Positions 1 to 7,422 of a stretch of 24,719 nt of DNA are shown here, piece by piece. The translations under genes and the position numbers were made by a program. Origin of the DNA: an uncultured Bilophila sp. (GTDB lineage Bacteria; Desulfobacterota; Desulfovibrionia; Desulfovibrionales; Desulfovibrionaceae). The DNA lies in NCBI GenBank assembly GCA_959604115.1, contig CAUHBW010000006.1, positions 1 to 24,719 on the forward strand, read 5' to 3'. How positions within the stretch are numbered: position 1 is the stretch's first letter; each line of letters starts with the position of its first letter. The notes beneath the pieces are model-generated. The model saw only the letters and a program-made list of their open reading frames with translations, made no database searches and was not told the DNA's origin.

Positions 1-11
1 ACTATAAAGAA

Positions 12-1307
12 ATGGAAACCTTGGAAGTGGACACGGTCGCGCTGTGGGACAGCCTGCAGAAGACCTGCAAGTCCCGCACGCTGACGTGGCTCGAAATCTG
101 TGCCCACTGCGGCCTGTGCGCGAACAGCTGCTTCCTGTACATGGCGAACAACCGCGATCCCAAGCAGGTGCCGTCCTACAAGATCCAGTCCACGCTCGGT
201 GAGATGATCCGCCGCAAGGGACAGGTCGACACGCAGTTCATGATCAACGCAATGGAAGTGGCGTGGGCGAAGTGCACCTGCTGCAACCGCTGCGGCACGT
301 ACTGCCCGCACGGCATCGACATGGGCGTGATGTTCAGCTACCTGCGCGGCATTCTGTACGCTCAGGGCTTCGTGCCGTGGGAGCTCAAGATCGGCGCCGG
401 CATGCACCGCGTCTACGGCGCCCAGATGGACGTGACCACCGAAGACTGGGTGGACACCTGCGAATGGATGGCCGACGAAAACTCGGAAGAGTGGCCGGGG
501 CTTGAAATTCCGGTGGACAAGGAAGACTGCGACGTCATGTACATCCTGAACGCCCGCGAACCCAAGCACTACCCCGAAGACGTGGCGCAGGCCGCCATTC
601 TCTTCCACGTGGCGGGCGAAAAGTGGACCGTGCCTTCCGTGGGCTGGGAAAACACCTCCCTGTCCATGTTCGCAGGGGACTGGGAAGCGTGCGCCAACAA
701 CGTGAAGCGCATCTACGGCGCGGTCGATCGGCTGCGTCCCAAGATGGTCGTGGGTACGGAATGCGGTCACGCGCACCGCGCCACGGTCGTCGAAGGCCCC
801 TACTGGGCGGGTCGTGAAGACGGCAAGCCGCCGGTCCCGTTCCTGCACTACGTGGAATGGCTCGCCGACGCGCTCCGCAAGGGCAAGATCAAGATCGACC
901 CCGCCAAGCGTCTCAAGATGCCCGTGACCCTGCAGGACTCGTGCAACTACATCCGTAACCACGGTCTTGCCGAGCACACCCGCTACATCATGAGCCAGAT
1001 CGCGGAGGACTTCCGCGAAATGAAGTGCAACCGCGAAGACAACTTCTGCTGTGGCGGCGGCGGCGGCTTCAACGGCATCGGCAAGTTCCGCCCGCAGCGC
1101 GACAAGGGCCTGTACATGAAGTTGCAGCAGATCCGCGAAACCGGCGCCAAGCTGGTCATCTCGCCCTGCCACAACTGCTGGGACGCCATCCGCGACATGA
1201 TGGAAGTGTACAACGTGCACGACATCAAGTGGAGCTTCCTCAAGCCCATCATCATCGACATGATGATCGTCCCCGATCACCTCAAGCCGCATGATGACGA
1301 CGAATAG
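12..1307 (+). CDS. HmcF/TmcB/DsrK-like heterodisulfide reductase-type iron-sulfur subunit
   Basis: Seen: a 431-aa cytoplasmic protein with two ferredoxin-type clusters near the N-terminus (C30, C33, C36, C40 and C88, C91, C94, C98). A C-terminal HdrB/DsrK-like part carries a CCGGGGG motif near residue 350 and SPCHNC near 393, the usual ligands of a special [4Fe-4S] centre. Known of the family: HmcF, TmcB and DsrK are the cytoplasmic subunits of membrane complexes that pass electrons between periplasmic cytochromes or quinone and cytoplasmic sulfur or thiol chemistry. Inference: a strong terminator follows at once, so this is the last gene of its operon. That favours HmcF (last in hmcABCDEF) over TmcB or DsrK, which are followed by a membrane subunit. 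The frame stays open to the left window edge, so the true start could lie upstream of this ATG, which has only a weak A-rich leader. Confidence 0.85.
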   Translation: METLEVDTVALWDSLQKTCKSRTLTWLEICAHCGLCANSCFLYMANNRDPKQVPSYKIQSTLGEMIRRKGQVDTQFMINAMEVAWAKCTCCNRCGTYCPHGIDMGVMFSYLRGILYAQGFVPWELKIGAGMHRVYGAQMDVTTEDWVDTCEWMADENSEEWPGLEIPVDKEDCDVMYILNAREPKHYPEDVAQAAILFHVAGEKWTVPSVGWENTSLSMFAGDWEACANNVKRIYGAVDRLRPKMVVGTECGHAHRATVVEGPYWAGREDGKPPVPFLHYVEWLADALRKGKIKIDPAKRLKMPVTLQDSCNYIRNHGLAEHTRYIMSQIAEDFREMKCNREDNFCCGGGGGFNGIGKFRPQRDKGLYMKLQQIRETGAKLVISPCHNCWDAIRDMMEVYNVHDIKWSFLKPIIIDMMIVPDHLKPHDDDE

Positions 1308-1319
1308 TCCGTAATCACC

Positions 1320-1355
1320 GGGGCCGGGAGAAGGAACGCTTCTTCCGGCCCCTTT
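1320..1355 (+). terminator. Rho-independent terminator of the iron-sulfur subunit operon
   Basis: A 14-bp stem with one G-U pair (1320-1333 with 1339-1352) and a 5-nt loop is followed by TTT. It begins 12 bases after the stop codon of the upstream gene, so it closes that operon. Confidence 0.8.
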
Positions 1356-1381
1356 CGTATCCTCCCCCTTTCGTATCCTCC
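1350..1381 (+). repeat. 16-nt perfect tandem duplication at the terminator tail
   Basis: The unit CCCTTTCGTATCCTCC occurs twice head to tail (1350-1365 and 1366-1381). It covers the end of the terminator stem and its T-rich tail. It looks like a recent slippage duplication; no function is assigned. Confidence 0.85.
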
Positions 1382-1442
1382 CGCGTTCGCCTACGGACGA
1401 CATTCCACGTTGGCCTGCGGGGACGGACCACGCACTGTCCTG

Positions 1443-1487
1443 AGAAGAAAAGAACAACGCCCCGGATCGGAAGATTCGGGGCGTTGT
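1443..1487 (-). terminator. Terminator-like hairpin reading on the minus strand
   Basis: An 11-bp perfect stem (1454-1464 with 1477-1487) has a 12-nt loop. Read on the minus strand it is followed by the T-rich run TTCTTTTCTTC, as a factor-independent terminator would be. It is the most plausible end for the Fe-ADH transcript, about 240 bp past that gene's stop codon. The rest of 1382-1725 holds no convincing gene. Confidence 0.6.
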
Positions 1488-1656
1488 CGCGTGGCGAGAG
1501 GAGCCGCGCAAGGAGGAGCGGAGCGTTTCAGGGAAACATTTCCTCTGTGGCGGAGCGCTGTTGAGGGGAACGCCGCCGGAGGGATTGAACCACTTCGGGC
1601 CCGGCGCGCCATACGACGCCGTCCTGAGGCCCGTTATAAACGTCTTGAGTGAGGTA

Positions 1657-1719
1657 GGGATGGGGTTTGGGGAAGGGGAGGAGAAGCCCTTCTCCAGAAG
1701 GCTTCTCCTCCCCTTCCCC
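1657..1719 (+). other. G-quadruplex motif overlapping a 20-bp perfect inverted repeat
   Basis: Four G tracts on the plus strand (GGG at 1657, GGGG at 1662, 1669 and 1675) are separated by 2, 3 and 2 bases, a short-loop G4 motif. The last two tracts are also the outer part of a perfect 20-bp inverted repeat (1669-1688 with 1700-1719). The repeat lies 7 bases past the stop codon of the minus-strand Fe-ADH. The hairpin lacks a T tract on either strand, so it is more likely an RNA-stabilising or pausing structure than a classic terminator. The two structures would exclude each other. Confidence 0.6.
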
Positions 1720-1725
1720 AATGCT

Positions 1726-2937
1726 TCAGCCCATCTTCTTCAAAGACTTCCGGTAAATCTTCTCGATGCGCTCGGGCGTGGCGGGCACGGGCGCAACGGA
1801 GAGGAGCAGATCGAGCGACGGGGTGTGACGTGCCAGATCGCACAGCCGCGCGATGTCGTTTTCGGTGAAACCCTCGTCTTCGAGCTTCTGCGGCACGCCC
1901 ATGTCGGCGAGCCACGTTTCAAGCCCTCTGGCGGCCTTGTGGGCCTCGTCGGGCGTTCCCTTGAGGTCGGGCATCAGAGGCCGCAGAACCGTGCCCAGCG
2001 TGGCCGCACAGGCCGGATAACACTCCTCGACGATGGCGGGTACGATCATGGACAAACCGAGGCCGTGCGCCAGTTCGGGCTTCAAGCCGCTGAGGGGATG
2101 CTCCAGCGCGTGGGTGAAGTGCAGCAGGCCGTTGTCGAACGCCGTGCCCGCGATCATGGAGGCATAGGTCAGGCAGTAGCGCGCCTTGAGATCTTCGGGG
2201 TCGGCAAGCGCTCTGGGCAGGTACTTCGCCACGAGGCGGATGGTTTCCTCGGCCAGCATGACGGACAGCGGATTGGCGGCGGTCGAGGTCGCGGCCTCGA
2301 TGACGTGGTTCACGGCGTCGATGGACACGTAGCGCGTCTGCTTCGGCGAGAGCTTGGTCATCAGGCCCGGATCGTCGATGGAGAACAGCGGGTACAGGCA
2401 ATCGTAGGCGATGGCGGGCTTGTAGTTCAGTCTGGTGATGCTCGCCACGGCGAAGCGGTCCACTTCGCTGCCCGTACCGTGCGTCAGGTTGATGACGACG
2501 ATGGGCACGGCGGTGGTGGGCGTGAACGCGAAGGTATACAGCTCTTCCGCCGTCCTGCCGGGATTGGCCAGCATGATGGCCGCGCTCTTGCCCGCGTCGA
2601 TGGGGCTGCCGCCGCCGATGCACAGGACGGCCTGCGCTCCCGCCGCCCTGCCGAGGGCCGTGGCTTCGTCGATGGCGTCCGTGGTGGGATTGGGAGTAAC
2701 CTTGTCGTACAGGGTAATGCGGATGCCGTGCTTGTCGCAGGCCGCGGTCACGTAATCCCAAGCCCCCGTGAGTTTGTAGGAACGACCGCCGGTCACGCAC
2801 AGGATGGACTCGATGCCTCCGGCCTTGAGTTCACCGACGATGTCGTCGATCTTGGCGATGGCGCCGACTCCGAGATAGGCTGTTGTCTTCGTACGGATTT
2901 CCTTGACGGCGCGTTCATCGAACTGGGCATCCCACAT
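1726..2937 (-). CDS. Iron-containing (group III) alcohol dehydrogenase
   Basis: Seen: 403 aa, full length for the family. The nucleotide-binding motif GGGSPID lies at 108-114. The likely metal ligands are D207 and H211 (SIDAVNH), H276 (HALEH) and H291 (LAHG). A clear ribosome site (AAAGGAG) precedes the ATG. Known: these cytoplasmic NAD(P)H enzymes interconvert short alcohols and aldehydes. Related members reduce sulfoacetaldehyde or butanal, so the substrate cannot be fixed from sequence. In Desulfovibrio a homologue is a major protein of ethanol and energy metabolism. The gene stands alone with its own AT-rich promoter region and a hairpin-rich 3' flank, which suggests separate, strongly controlled expression. 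Identity as an Fe-ADH is firm; the physiological substrate is not. Confidence 0.9.
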   Translation of the reverse strand: MWDAQFDERAVKEIRTKTTAYLGVGAIAKIDDIVGELKAGGIESILCVTGGRSYKLTGAWDYVTAACDKHGIRITLYDKVTPNPTTDAIDEATALGRAAGAQAVLCIGGGSPIDAGKSAAIMLANPGRTAEELYTFAFTPTTAVPIVVINLTHGTGSEVDRFAVASITRLNYKPAIAYDCLYPLFSIDDPGLMTKLSPKQTRYVSIDAVNHVIEAATSTAANPLSVMLAEETIRLVAKYLPRALADPEDLKARYCLTYASMIAGTAFDNGLLHFTHALEHPLSGLKPELAHGLGLSMIVPAIVEECYPACAATLGTVLRPLMPDLKGTPDEAHKAARGLETWLADMGVPQKLEDEGFTENDIARLCDLARHTPSLDLLLSVAPVPATPERIEKIYRKSLKKMG

Positions 2938-2968
2938 GACCGACTCCTTTATGTGTATTCGTGTTAGA

Positions 2969-2990
2969 TTGAATAATCAAACAAATTGTT
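2969..2990. promoter_or_regulatory. Two adjacent short palindromes in the Fe-ADH leader (candidate operators)
   Basis: TTGAATAATCAA (2969-2980, TTGA/TCAA arms, 4-nt spacer) abuts AACAAATTGTT (2980-2990, 5-bp arms). Both lie between the predicted -10 box and the ribosome site in an unusually AT-rich leader. The first resembles CRP/FNR-family half sites, but that is only a resemblance. Confidence 0.4.
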
Positions 2991-3001
2991 CTTTTATTCA
3001 C

Positions 3002-3030
3002 TAATTAGTCTCGGGGCAGGTGATTGTCAA
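3002..3030 (-). promoter_or_regulatory. Sigma-70-like promoter of the Fe-ADH gene
   Basis: On the minus strand a perfect TTGACA (3025-3030) is followed after 17 bases by TAATTA (3002-3007). The -10 is weak; an alternative ACTAAT lies two bases nearer. The start codon is about 65 bp downstream. Confidence 0.5.
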
Positions 3031-3562
3031 GTTATAATTTGCACAAAAAGAATAGTTGAAAGATCATTTTGAGAATTCCCGAGAACGAACAGAAAAAACG
3101 TAAGAAAGACAAGAATGTTATGGAGAAAAAAGGAAACGCTTCGGCCGGCGGACGGCGGGAAGGCCGCCGTACCGTGGAAGCCGCGAGCGGAAAGCGAGAG
3201 TCCGCGGGTATCTACAAGGGGCTCAGGGGGCGTGCGGAGCAGGGCGGCGAAGGCCGGGGAAGACGCGGCGTGCGGCGAACTGTTCTTGTTGCGAGAGGCC
3301 GCAATTGACGAACATGCGCGTCAGGAGGCGAATGGGCGCAGTTGGCTGGGCCTCGCGGGGAAGCCCGCACGGTGCGGATGTTCATGCGCGCAGCATAAGA
3401 GGAATGAGCGGAACCGGCGGCGCGGAGGCGGTGGAGAAAAGTCTCGGACTGAGGCCGCCAAGGGTGATATTTCGCTGCGTTCGTTTTTCGGCAACGGGGA
3501 AGGGGCTCTTGCGGGGCGGCTCCGCTCCGGGTAACCTTTCCGGCGAAGAAAGGAGCAATGAC
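3031..3562. other. Gene-free stretch upstream of the small membrane protein
   Basis: Frames are open here on both strands, but they are rich in Arg, Gly and Ala in the way GC-rich non-coding DNA is. They lack ribosome sites and resemble no family I know. The end near the Fe-ADH is AT-rich and probably regulatory; the rest shows only small GC-rich inverted repeats near 3510-3530. I see no RNA gene. Confidence 0.45.
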
Positions 3563-3748
3563 ATGAACGGTCTTTTGAAATCTCTCCCCGCGTGGCTGGT
3601 GGGCGTCTATCTGGCTACGGGGCTTATGGACGGAACGTGGAACCCGCTGGACTGGAACGGGCAACAGTGGGCGGCGGCCGTGCTGGCAGGCGTCATCGTA
3701 TTGATTGGCTCGTGGGCGTGGAACCGGTGGAAGGCGAAGAGGGGCTAG
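3563..3748 (+). CDS. Small two-helix inner-membrane protein of unknown function
   Basis: Seen: 61 aa with an excellent ribosome site (AAAGGAG, 6 bases before the ATG), which decides this start over longer in-frame readings. Two hydrophobic segments, about residues 8-22 and 37-53, are joined by a Trp-rich polar turn (near 26-36), and the tail is basic (RWKAKRG). This predicts a helical hairpin with both ends in the cytoplasm. I recognise no family. It stands alone on the plus strand, 214 bp before trmO; a weak 6-bp GC hairpin at 3762-3778 may end its transcript. That it is a real gene is inferred from the ribosome site and the coherent membrane topology. Confidence 0.6.
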   Translation: MNGLLKSLPAWLVGVYLATGLMDGTWNPLDWNGQQWAAAVLAGVIVLIGSWAWNRWKAKRG

Positions 3749-3962
3749 TTGCCCATGTCGTTCCGGGAGTTGCCCGGACAAAACGTTCGGAGCCCGCGTC
3801 CATTTTTTCAGGATAGCCCCGTTACCCGTATCCGGGACGCCGGGCGCAGTATTCTTGTGTGTCTTGCGCCGACCTCCTGCTGAAGGTCGTTCCCCCTCCA
3901 AGGCCACGGTTCCGGTGAGCCGTCAGGCGATATCCGGCGATGTTTGAAAAGACGGTGCCACT

Positions 3963-4649
3963 ATGAACATAATCGCTCACATCCATAATGATTTTCAGGA
4001 AAAATTCGGTATTCCCCGGCAAAGCGGCGTCGTGGAGACGGCATTGTCCGAGATTGTTTTTGAACCGGCCTACCGGAGTGCGGAGGCGTTGCGGGGGCTG
4101 GAAGGTTTTTCCCATATCTGGCTGATCTGGGCGTTTTCCGCATCCGTGGGCAAAGGCTGGTCGCCTACGGTCCGGCCTCCGCGTTTGGGCGGCAATGCGC
4201 GGGTGGGCGTTTTTGCCTCGCGCTCTCCGTTCCGTCCGAATCCGTTGGGGCTGTCGGCGGTGAAGCTGGAGGATATCGTGCTTCAGTCCCCGGATGGGCC
4301 GTTGCTACGGGTTTCCGGGGCCGATCTGCTGCACGGAACGCCGATTTTCGATATAAAGCCCTACCTTCCCTATGCCGACTGTATCCCGCAGGCGACAGGC
4401 GGTTTTGCGGGAGCAAGACCGGAGCCGCGGCTTGCGGTGTGCGCCGCGCCGGAAGTTCTGCAAGGACTCCCGGCAGACAAATGGACGACGTTGCGCGAGG
4501 TTCTGGCTCTTGATCCGCGCCCGCCTTATCAGGATGATCCCGAGCGAATTTACGGATTCGCCTTTGCCGGGCGCAATGTCAGGTTCCGGGTGAACGGTTC
4601 GACGCTTGAGGTGCTTTCCATTGATGCGGCAGGGGAGAAGTTTTCGTGA
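3963..4649 (+). CDS. trmO: tRNA (N6-threonylcarbamoyladenosine37-N6)-methyltransferase TrmO
   Basis: Seen: 228 aa of the TsaA/YaeB beta-barrel family, with the characteristic blocks HIWLIWAF near 57, SPFRPNPLGLS near 90, HGTPIFDIKPYLPY near 125 and a C-terminal DPRPPY motif near 185. Known: TrmO uses S-adenosylmethionine to methylate t6A37, and in E. coli its target is tRNA-Thr reading ACY codons. The gene is convergent with the tRNA-Thr(GGT) gene about 290 bp away, so enzyme and likely substrate are neighbours. The ribosome site is poor (GGTG only). The 3' flank 4650-4890 contains GC-rich inverted repeats such as CCCCGC/GCGGGG at 4693-4717 but no clear T-tract terminator and no other gene. 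Confidence 0.9.
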   Translation: MNIIAHIHNDFQEKFGIPRQSGVVETALSEIVFEPAYRSAEALRGLEGFSHIWLIWAFSASVGKGWSPTVRPPRLGGNARVGVFASRSPFRPNPLGLSAVKLEDIVLQSPDGPLLRVSGADLLHGTPIFDIKPYLPYADCIPQATGGFAGARPEPRLAVCAAPEVLQGLPADKWTTLREVLALDPRPPYQDDPERIYGFAFAGRNVRFRVNGSTLEVLSIDAAGEKFS

Positions 4650-4891
4650 TGAGGGAACCCCGACTGAACGCCGCTCAGCCGCCAGCAAAAGTCCCCGCTC
4701 CATGAACCGGGGCGGGGTACGCTGCGGAAGGCGGGGAGCGGCGATGGTTGTGCCGCCATGAGGGGAGGGCTGTGTACGGTGCCGGACGCGGGCCATGTCT
4801 CCCCGGCAGAGGGCAGGGTATGAACGTTCACGGCTGTCCACTTCATATCCGGAAAAAGCGGTGCGGGAGTGGGACCGAGCGGCAGACAACG

Positions 4892-4926
4892 AAAAAAGCC
4901 TTTACGGTTATTCACCGTAAAGGCTT
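4892..4926 (-). terminator. Terminator of tRNA-Thr and the lpxA transcript
   Basis: A perfect 13-bp stem (4896-4908 with 4914-4926) with a 5-nt loop is followed on the minus strand by six T residues. It begins 8 bases past the tRNA CCA end and would stop both the tRNA transcript and read-through from the lpx genes. Confidence 0.85.
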
Positions 4927-4934
4927 AAATTTCG

Positions 4935-5010
<76 letters not shown>

Positions 5011-5048
5011 ATTTTGGTGTGTCGCGCTAGTCGCTGTCGACGAAGAAG

Positions 5049-5077
5049 CTTTTAGCTTGATACCCCGTCTTCGTCAA
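5049..5077 (-). promoter_or_regulatory. tRNA-Thr promoter embedded in the 3' end of lpxA
   Basis: TTGACG (5072-5077) and TAAAAG (5049-5054) are spaced by exactly 17 bases on the minus strand. The -10 box contains the lpxA TAA stop codon. An A-rich run precedes the -35. The run AAAAAAAGCTTGACG is identical to that at the tRNA-Asn promoter, which supports a real tRNA promoter. Confidence 0.7.
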
Positions 5078-5900
5078 GCTTTTTTTCAACATTTTTTTCT
5101 GCGGGGCACAATCCGCGTTCACTGGAGCGGACAAACTGTACGAATTCCATGAGTTGCGGCATGGAGGCGTATTCGCCGGCGAGCATGTCCAATGCTTCGG
5201 ATCGGGGCATTTCGCTGCGCCAGATCAGTCGGAAAGCCTGTTTGAAGGCCGCGATGGTTTCGCGTCCGACTTCGGCCCGGCGCAGGCCCACGAGGTTGGG
5301 GCCGTGCACGAGCGCGCGGCTGCCCGCGGCCAGCATCCACGGGGGAAGATCCTGCGCGACGCCGGTCATGCCGCCTACGAAGGCGTGCGTGCCGATGTGG
5401 CAGAACTGGTGCACGGCGGAGAGCCCGCCGATGATCGCGAAGTTGTCCACCTGAACATGGCCGCCGAGGGTCGCCCCGTTGGACAGCACGATGTCGCTGC
5501 CGAGGAGGCAGTCGTGGGCGATGTGCGTGTAGGCCATGCACAGGTTGCGGCTGCCGATGCGGGTGAGGCCGCCTCCGCCCTGCGTGCCTCTGTGGAGGGT
5601 GGCGAATTCACGGATGCGGTTGCCGTCGCCGATTTCCAGCCACGTCTCCTCGCCCTGAAACTTGAGATCCTGCGGTTCGCCGCCGACCATGGCGTGGGAG
5701 TGGATGTGGTTGCCCGTGCCCATCTTCGTGTAGTTCTTGATGACGGCGTGGGAGTCGATGCGGCAGCGATCGCCGATGACGACGTGCTCTTCAATGACCG
5801 CATAGGGGCCTATTTCCACGTCCGCGCCGATCTTCGCGCCGGGATGCACGATGGCGGTGGGGTGGATGCCCTGGGGAGGAGCCATGTTGCAACAGCTCAT
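5052..5900 (-). CDS. lpxA: UDP-N-acetylglucosamine acyltransferase LpxA
   Basis: Seen: 282 aa, slightly longer than E. coli LpxA (262). A left-handed hexapeptide-repeat helix covers about residues 12-190, the catalytic His lies in HIAHD (H129), and a helical C-terminal domain follows. Known: it transfers a 3-hydroxyacyl chain from ACP to UDP-GlcNAc, the first step of lipid A synthesis in the cytoplasm. The ATG overlaps the fabZ stop codon by one base (TAATG), so translation is probably coupled. A second Met six codons in (MAPPQG) is a possible alternative start. The last six codons also form a tRNA promoter. No lpxI or lpxB gene follows, unlike many lpx clusters. Confidence 0.95.
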   Translation of the reverse strand: MSCCNMAPPQGIHPTAIVHPGAKIGADVEIGPYAVIEEHVVIGDRCRIDSHAVIKNYTKMGTGNHIHSHAMVGGEPQDLKFQGEETWLEIGDGNRIREFATLHRGTQGGGGLTRIGSRNLCMAYTHIAHDCLLGSDIVLSNGATLGGHVQVDNFAIIGGLSAVHQFCHIGTHAFVGGMTGVAQDLPPWMLAAGSRALVHGPNLVGLRRAEVGRETIAAFKQAFRLIWRSEMPRSEALDMLAGEYASMPQLMEFVQFVRSSERGLCPAEKNVEKKLDEDGVSS

Positions 5901-6361
5901 TACATTTCACTCCGGTCGGTTACGGCGGCGGTCAGTTCGGCTTCGGCGGCAAGGGCGCCGTCCACGTAGGCGCGGCCTTCCATCTTCCACAGCTTCAGCT
6001 TGTGGCGGATGAGGCGGCATTCGAGGTCCAGACGATCGCCGGGGAAGACCGGGCGGCGGAAGCGGACCTTTTCGAGTCCGGAAAAGAGAAAGAGCTTATT
6101 AGCCGTTTCGGACGGATCGAAACCATGCAACACCAGCAGGCCGCCGGCCTGCGCCATGGCTTCGACGATGAGCACGCCGGGCATGACCGGAACGCCGGGG
6201 AAATGCCCCTGAAAGAACGGCTCGTTGAAGCTGACGCACTTGTGGGCTTTGATGTATTCCCCGTCCACGATCTCGTTGACCCGGTCCACGAGAAGGAAGG
6301 GGTAGCGGTGGGGAAGAAGGTCCAGAATCTTGCGGATGTCGAACGAGACAGACTGGTCCAT
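5900..6361 (-). CDS. fabZ: 3-hydroxyacyl-[ACP] dehydratase FabZ
   Basis: Seen: 153 aa, standard length. It has a hot-dog fold signature with LPHRYPFLLVDRV near 16 and the active-site block GHFPGVPVMPGVLIVEAMAQ, in which H53 and E67 are the catalytic pair. Known: it dehydrates 3-hydroxyacyl-ACP in fatty acid elongation and competes with LpxA and LpxD for the same substrate. Placement between lpxD and lpxA, 26 bp after the former and overlapping the latter by one base, fits coordinated control of phospholipid and lipid A supply. Confidence 0.95.
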   Translation of the reverse strand: MDQSVSFDIRKILDLLPHRYPFLLVDRVNEIVDGEYIKAHKCVSFNEPFFQGHFPGVPVMPGVLIVEAMAQAGGLLVLHGFDPSETANKLFLFSGLEKVRFRRPVFPGDRLDLECRLIRHKLKLWKMEGRAYVDGALAAEAELTAAVTDRSEM

Positions 6362-6387
6362 GCTGTGTGTTCCTTGAAGTCAGAAGG

Positions 6388-7422
6388 TTAGGCGTCCGGC
6401 TTGCCGCCCTTGAGTTCCTCCAGTTCCTTTTCAAGTTTGGACAGACGCTTGAAAAGTTCCGGATAGCGGGGCATGAGAGTGAGCGTGCGCATGTAGGTGC
6501 GCTGGTCCACGGCGGGCGTGCCGCCGACGACGACGTTGCCCGGAATGTCCTTGGCGACGCCGGACTGGGGGCCGATGGTGACGTTGTCGCCGATATGCAG
6601 GTGCCCTGCGACGCCGACCTGACCGGCAAGCGTGCAGTTGTCCCCGATGGTCGTGGAGCCGGAAATCCCGACCTGAGACACGATGAAGCCGTTGCGGCCT
6701 ATCCGCACATTATGCCCGATCTGGGCGAGATTGTCGATTTTGGTGCCGTCGCCCACGCGGGTGGTGTCCAGCACGGCCCGGTCCACGGCGGCGTTGGCGC
6801 CGACCTCGACCGCATTGCCGATGGCGACGCGGCCCACTTGCGGGATTTTCTGGATGCCGGCGGGCGTGCGCGCGAAGCCGAAGCCGTCCGCGCCGAGCAC
6901 GGAACCGGGGTGCAGGATGCAGTTTTCGCCGACCTGCGTTCCCGCCATGAGCACGGCGTTGGGATAGACGGTGGTGCCCTTGCCTATGCGGACGTTCTCG
7001 CCCACGTAGACGCCGGGGAACAGCTTGACGCCGCTTTCCACCACGGCATGGGGACCGATGTAGACGAAGGGATAGACGGTGGCCCCTTCGCCGACGGCGG
7101 CTTCGGGGTGGATGAAGGCCAACGGGCTGATCCCGGAAAAGCTGCCCTGCGGGGCGGCGAAAAGTTCCAGAACGCGACCGAAGTCCTGATAGGGATTTTC
7201 GCTGATCAGCGCGCGCTTGACGTCCCCGGCATGCTCGGGACGGACAATGACGGCGCCAGCTCGCGTTGCCGCGAGCTGGTCAGCGTATTTGGGGTTTGCC
7301 AGAAAGCTCACTTCGTCGGGTCCGGCGCCCTCAAGGGTGTTGACGCCGATGACGTCGGCGTCTTCGCCCTGAAGAGTCAAGCCGAGCCGGGCCGCGATTT
7401 CGGAGAGTTTACGGGCAACCAT
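6388..7422 (-). CDS. lpxD: UDP-3-O-acylglucosamine N-acyltransferase LpxD
   Basis: Seen: 344 aa, standard length. An N-terminal uridine-binding domain covers about residues 1-95. Hexapeptide repeats run from about 100 to 300, with the catalytic His in QIGHNVRIG (H237). A C-terminal helix ends in a short coiled segment. Known: it adds the second 3-hydroxyacyl chain to the glucosamine of the lipid A precursor. Its ATG directly abuts the skp stop codon (TAAATG), so the two are translated from one message with likely coupling. Confidence 0.95.
   Translation of the reverse strand: MVARKLSEIAARLGLTLQGEDADVIGVNTLEGAGPDEVSFLANPKYADQLAATRAGAVIVRPEHAGDVKRALISENPYQDFGRVLELFAAPQGSFSGISPLAFIHPEAAVGEGATVYPFVYIGPHAVVESGVKLFPGVYVGENVRIGKGTTVYPNAVLMAGTQVGENCILHPGSVLGADGFGFARTPAGIQKIPQVGRVAIGNAVEVGANAAVDRAVLDTTRVGDGTKIDNLAQIGHNVRIGRNGFIVSQVGISGSTTIGDNCTLAGQVGVAGHLHIGDNVTIGPQSGVAKDIPGNVVVGGTPAVDQRTYMRTLTLMPRYPELFKRLSKLEKELEELKGGKPDA

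Noticed and set aside
1565..1600. GGTTCAATCCC on the minus strand, resembling a tRNA T arm
   Set aside because: The T stem pairs at only about 3 of 5 positions, and no matching acceptor half or anticodon arm is found upstream.
1561..2967. 468-codon plus-strand open frame opposite the Fe-ADH gene
   Set aside because: The Fe-ADH on the minus strand has all family motifs; this frame has none and no ribosome site.
3212..3907. 231-codon minus-strand frame across the small membrane protein gene
   Set aside because: Pro/Arg/Ala-rich with no family. The opposite-strand 61-aa gene has a far better ribosome site and topology.
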